Below, one piece after another: positions 62,277 through 64,000 of a stretch of 64,000 nucleotides of DNA. Each line of letters opens with the position of its first letter. Positions within the stretch are counted from its first letter, which is position 1. This DNA comes from Staphylococcus chromogenes (GTDB lineage: Bacteria > Bacillota > Bacilli > Staphylococcales > Staphylococcaceae), in assembly GCF_029024625.1 (NCBI RefSeq), contig NZ_CP118953.1, forward strand, positions 434,001 to 498,000. Direction: 5' to 3'. The notes under the pieces were generated by a model. The model was given only the letters and a program-made list of their open reading frames with translations. It made no database searches and was not told the origin of the DNA. The position numbers were made by a program, and so were the translations under genes.

Positions 62277-63350
62277 ATGAAAGATACAAAAACTTTATTG
62301 AAACAACTTACAGACATTGATGGTATTGCAGGTCATGAATATGACGTTAAACAAGCGATGCGTGAGTTGATTGAACCTAACAGTGATGAAATGATTTTCG
62401 ACAATTTGGGAGGCGTGTTTGGTAAAAAAAGTGCCGAATCTGGAAATAAAACGGTCATGATTGCGGGACATTTAGATGAAATTGGTTTTATGGTGACTAA
62501 AATCGACGACAATGGCTATATCAAATTTACGCCAGTCGGTGGTTGGTGGAACCAAGTCATGTTATCTCAAAAAGTGACTATTACTACAGAAAAAGGTGAT
62601 AAAATTAGAGGCATCATCGGTTCAAAGCCGCCTCATGTTTTAAGTGCTGAAGAACGTAAAAACACTGTAGATATGAAGGCGATGTTTATTGATGTCGGTG
62701 CCAAAGATAAAGCTGAAGTTGAAGCAGCAGGAATCGAAATTGGAAATATGATTACACCTTATTCTGAGTTCGAAACATTACTCAACGATAATTACATGAC
62801 AGCAAAAGCTTTTGACAACCGCTATGGATGTGCCTTAGCTGTCGATGTTTTAGACGAATTGAAAAATGAAAAAGTGGATGTGAATGTCGTTGCAGGCGCA
62901 AACGTTCAAGAAGAAGTCGGTCTTCGTGGCGCAAAAGTTGCAGCACACAAAATCAAACCGGACTTAGCGATTGCGGTAGATGTCTGTGTGGCTTATGATT
63001 CTCCAGGAATGGAAAAAGATGGGGATGTGAAATTAGGACAAGGACCAACAGTGATGGCGCTTGATGGCTCAAACATAGGGCATGTCGGTTTATTCCGCCA
63101 CGTTAAAAAAGTCGCTAAAGCCCACAACATTGATTTACAATTTGATACGATGCCAGGTGGAGGGACAGATGCAGGTAACATTCATACGGCATTGGATGGT
63201 ATTCCTTCTATCGTGATTTCAGTGCCATTGCGCTACATGCATTCTAACGTTTCTGTATTGCATCAAGACGATTACAAAAAAGCCGTTCAATTAGTCACTG
63301 AAGTGGTTAAAGCATTAAATGATGAAACGGTAGAAGATTTAATCTGGTAA
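62277..63350 (+). CDS. M42-family aminopeptidase (glutamyl aminopeptidase/FrvX-like)
   Basis: A 357-residue cytoplasmic metallo-aminopeptidase of the tetrahedral TET/PepA group that trims peptides. Metal-binding and catalytic segments are seen as MIAGHLDEIGFMV near residue 62-74, AKAFDNRYGCALAVDVL near 180, NVQEEVGLRGAKVAAH near 212 (catalytic Glu pair), the Asp in LAIAVDVCVAYD near 237, and GGGTDAGNIHTAL near 302-314. Length is typical. AAGGGGATA precedes the ATG. It is transcribed alone and terminates at a hairpin. Related enzymes have been called glucanase by error; peptidase is the sound call. Confidence 0.88.
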   Translation: MKDTKTLLKQLTDIDGIAGHEYDVKQAMRELIEPNSDEMIFDNLGGVFGKKSAESGNKTVMIAGHLDEIGFMVTKIDDNGYIKFTPVGGWWNQVMLSQKVTITTEKGDKIRGIIGSKPPHVLSAEERKNTVDMKAMFIDVGAKDKAEVEAAGIEIGNMITPYSEFETLLNDNYMTAKAFDNRYGCALAVDVLDELKNEKVDVNVVAGANVQEEVGLRGAKVAAHKIKPDLAIAVDVCVAYDSPGMEKDGDVKLGQGPTVMALDGSNIGHVGLFRHVKKVAKAHNIDLQFDTMPGGGTDAGNIHTALDGIPSIVISVPLRYMHSNVSVLHQDDYKKAVQLVTEVVKALNDETVEDLIW

Positions 63351-63369
63351 ATATCTCATTTATCGTCAT

Positions 63370-63411
63370 AAGACTGTCCTCAAAGTTTTGACTTTGGGGA
63401 CAGTTTTTTTA
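63370..63411 (+). terminator. Terminator after the M42 peptidase
   Basis: ACTGTCC-CAAAGT pairs with ACTTTG-GGACAGT with single mismatches, followed by TTTTTTT. Confidence 0.85.
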
Positions 63412-63508
63412 TGTATTAACCTATTTTTACGGTTTTTAAAATAGTTATTGTCATTATAGGAGTATTCATGTTAGATTAATTGAAATACATCGAAGAAGGG
63501 GCGATATT

Positions 63509-64000
63509 ATGCGACAAGCACAAAAGCGATGGATAGGCTATTTGCTCGTTATTATTGGAGCGTCGTTTTGGGGTGTTGGGGGTACTGTCTCACAATGGTT
63601 GTTTCAACATGCACACCTTGATGTCGGTTGGTTTGTCGCTGTCCGACTTATCATTTCCGGAGTGCTACTAATCGCCATCGCTTTTTTTACACAAGGCCCC
63701 AAAGTATTGATGATTTGGTGGGATAAACGCGCGTCATTCCAAATCTTCATTTATGGTATTTTTGGAATGCTCGCGGTGCAATTTACATTCATGTCCTCTA
63801 TCAGTTATGGAAATGCCGCAGTGGCTACACTCTTACAATATTTAGGTCCTATTTTTATGATTTTTTATTTAGTAGTTACAAAAATGACGACTTTTGGGCG
63901 TAAGGAAGCTATTGCTGTCATATTAGCGTTGCTTGGCTCTTTTTTATTACTTACCAATGGCAATATAGAAAATTTACAAGTTCCGAAAATAGCGATTATT
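63509..64000 (+). CDS. EamA-family transporter (3' end cut off by window)
   Basis: The first 164 residues of a DMT/EamA permease, running off the right edge. Five hydrophobic helices are visible: YLLVIIGASFWGVGGTV at the start, then VRLIISGVLLIAIAFF, a third and fourth with IFGMLAVQFTFMSSISYGNAAVATLLQYLGPIFMIFYLVV and AVILALLGSFLLLTNG. The ISYGNAAVATLLQYLGPIF part is the typical signature of the first EamA repeat. A complete protein would be about 300 residues. AAGAAGGGG precedes the ATG. The substrate (perhaps an amino acid or other metabolite) is unknown. Confidence 0.82.
   Translation, partial: MRQAQKRWIGYLLVIIGASFWGVGGTVSQWLFQHAHLDVGWFVAVRLIISGVLLIAIAFFTQGPKVLMIWWDKRASFQIFIYGIFGMLAVQFTFMSSISYGNAAVATLLQYLGPIFMIFYLVVTKMTTFGRKEAIAVILALLGSFLLLTNGNIENLQVPKIAII

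Noticed and set aside
1..64000. CRISPR arrays, tRNA or rRNA genes, prophage or intact insertion sequences
   Set aside because: No regularly spaced repeats, tRNA-like cloverleaf, transposase or phage gene was seen on either strand.

Overview
The window is a low-GC Firmicute chromosome and almost certainly a Staphylococcus. The best single evidence is the block at 42.0-59.9 kb: siroheme genes, nirBD, sumT, narGHJI, nreABC and a narT-type transporter, which is the nitrate/nitrite respiration locus known from S. carnosus and S. aureus. Class A sortase, ScdA, AldA, the class 3 fructose-1,6-bisphosphatase, the PflBA pair and the serine dehydratase/PfoR cluster also read as staphylococcal orthologues. 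Gene order differs from S. aureus in several places (an LPXTG 5'-nucleotidase sits between sumT and narG), so a non-aureus species is likely. The species cannot be named from sequence reading alone. No rRNA, tRNA, CRISPR array, prophage or intact insertion sequence was found.

Layout. 0-8.5 kb: the 3' end of trpA, a HAD phosphatase, a divergent QueD-like protein, a GNAT acetyltransferase, a heterodimeric BmrC/BmrD-type ABC exporter, a MerR/TipAS regulator with a textbook 19-bp-spacer promoter, a VOC protein and a flavin-fold stress protein. 9-21.5 kb: an amino-acid/cation symporter, Fbp, two MFS transporters, sortase A, glycerate kinase, ScdA, leucine dehydrogenase and a PfoR-type membrane protein. 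21.8-32.8 kb: PflA/PflB, an NAD(P)-binding protein, a SAP/Rho-N-like protein of unknown function, a three-gene galactitol-type PTS, and pfoR-sdaAB-sdaAA. 33-41.9 kb: a phosphoesterase, AldA, an 830-bp gene-free stretch that looks like two divergent small RNAs, a second PfoR-type protein, PnuC, a dicarboxylate transporter, small membrane proteins, a formate/nitrite channel and a GNAT enzyme. 42-59.9 kb: the nitrate/nitrite locus. 60-64 kb: a RocB-like M20 peptidase, a small membrane protein, an M42 aminopeptidase and the start of an EamA transporter.

How it fits together. Many genes serve overflow, fermentative and anaerobic metabolism: Pfl, serine dehydratase, formate/nitrite transport, nitrate and nitrite reductases with siroheme synthesis, and Fe-S repair by ScdA. 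The regulatory sites agree. Five sites match the catabolite-response consensus WTGNAANCGNWNNCW exactly, in front of the symporter, the glucarate-type transporter, leucine dehydrogenase, pflB and the pfoR-sda operon. Rex-like sites precede pflB, the nir operon and narG. NreC-like TAGGG-N4-CCCTA sites precede nir, narG and narT. Carbon status, NADH/NAD ratio and oxygen/nitrate therefore appear to converge on this region.

Non-coding structure worth attention: a MITE-like dispersed repeat with inverted ends (1.39-1.69 kb and 8.62-8.83 kb); six related copies of a GCCATC..AAATTTAT hairpin used as terminators; the two small-RNA candidates at 35.7-36.3 kb; and a short gene with an in-frame stop at 15.9 kb.
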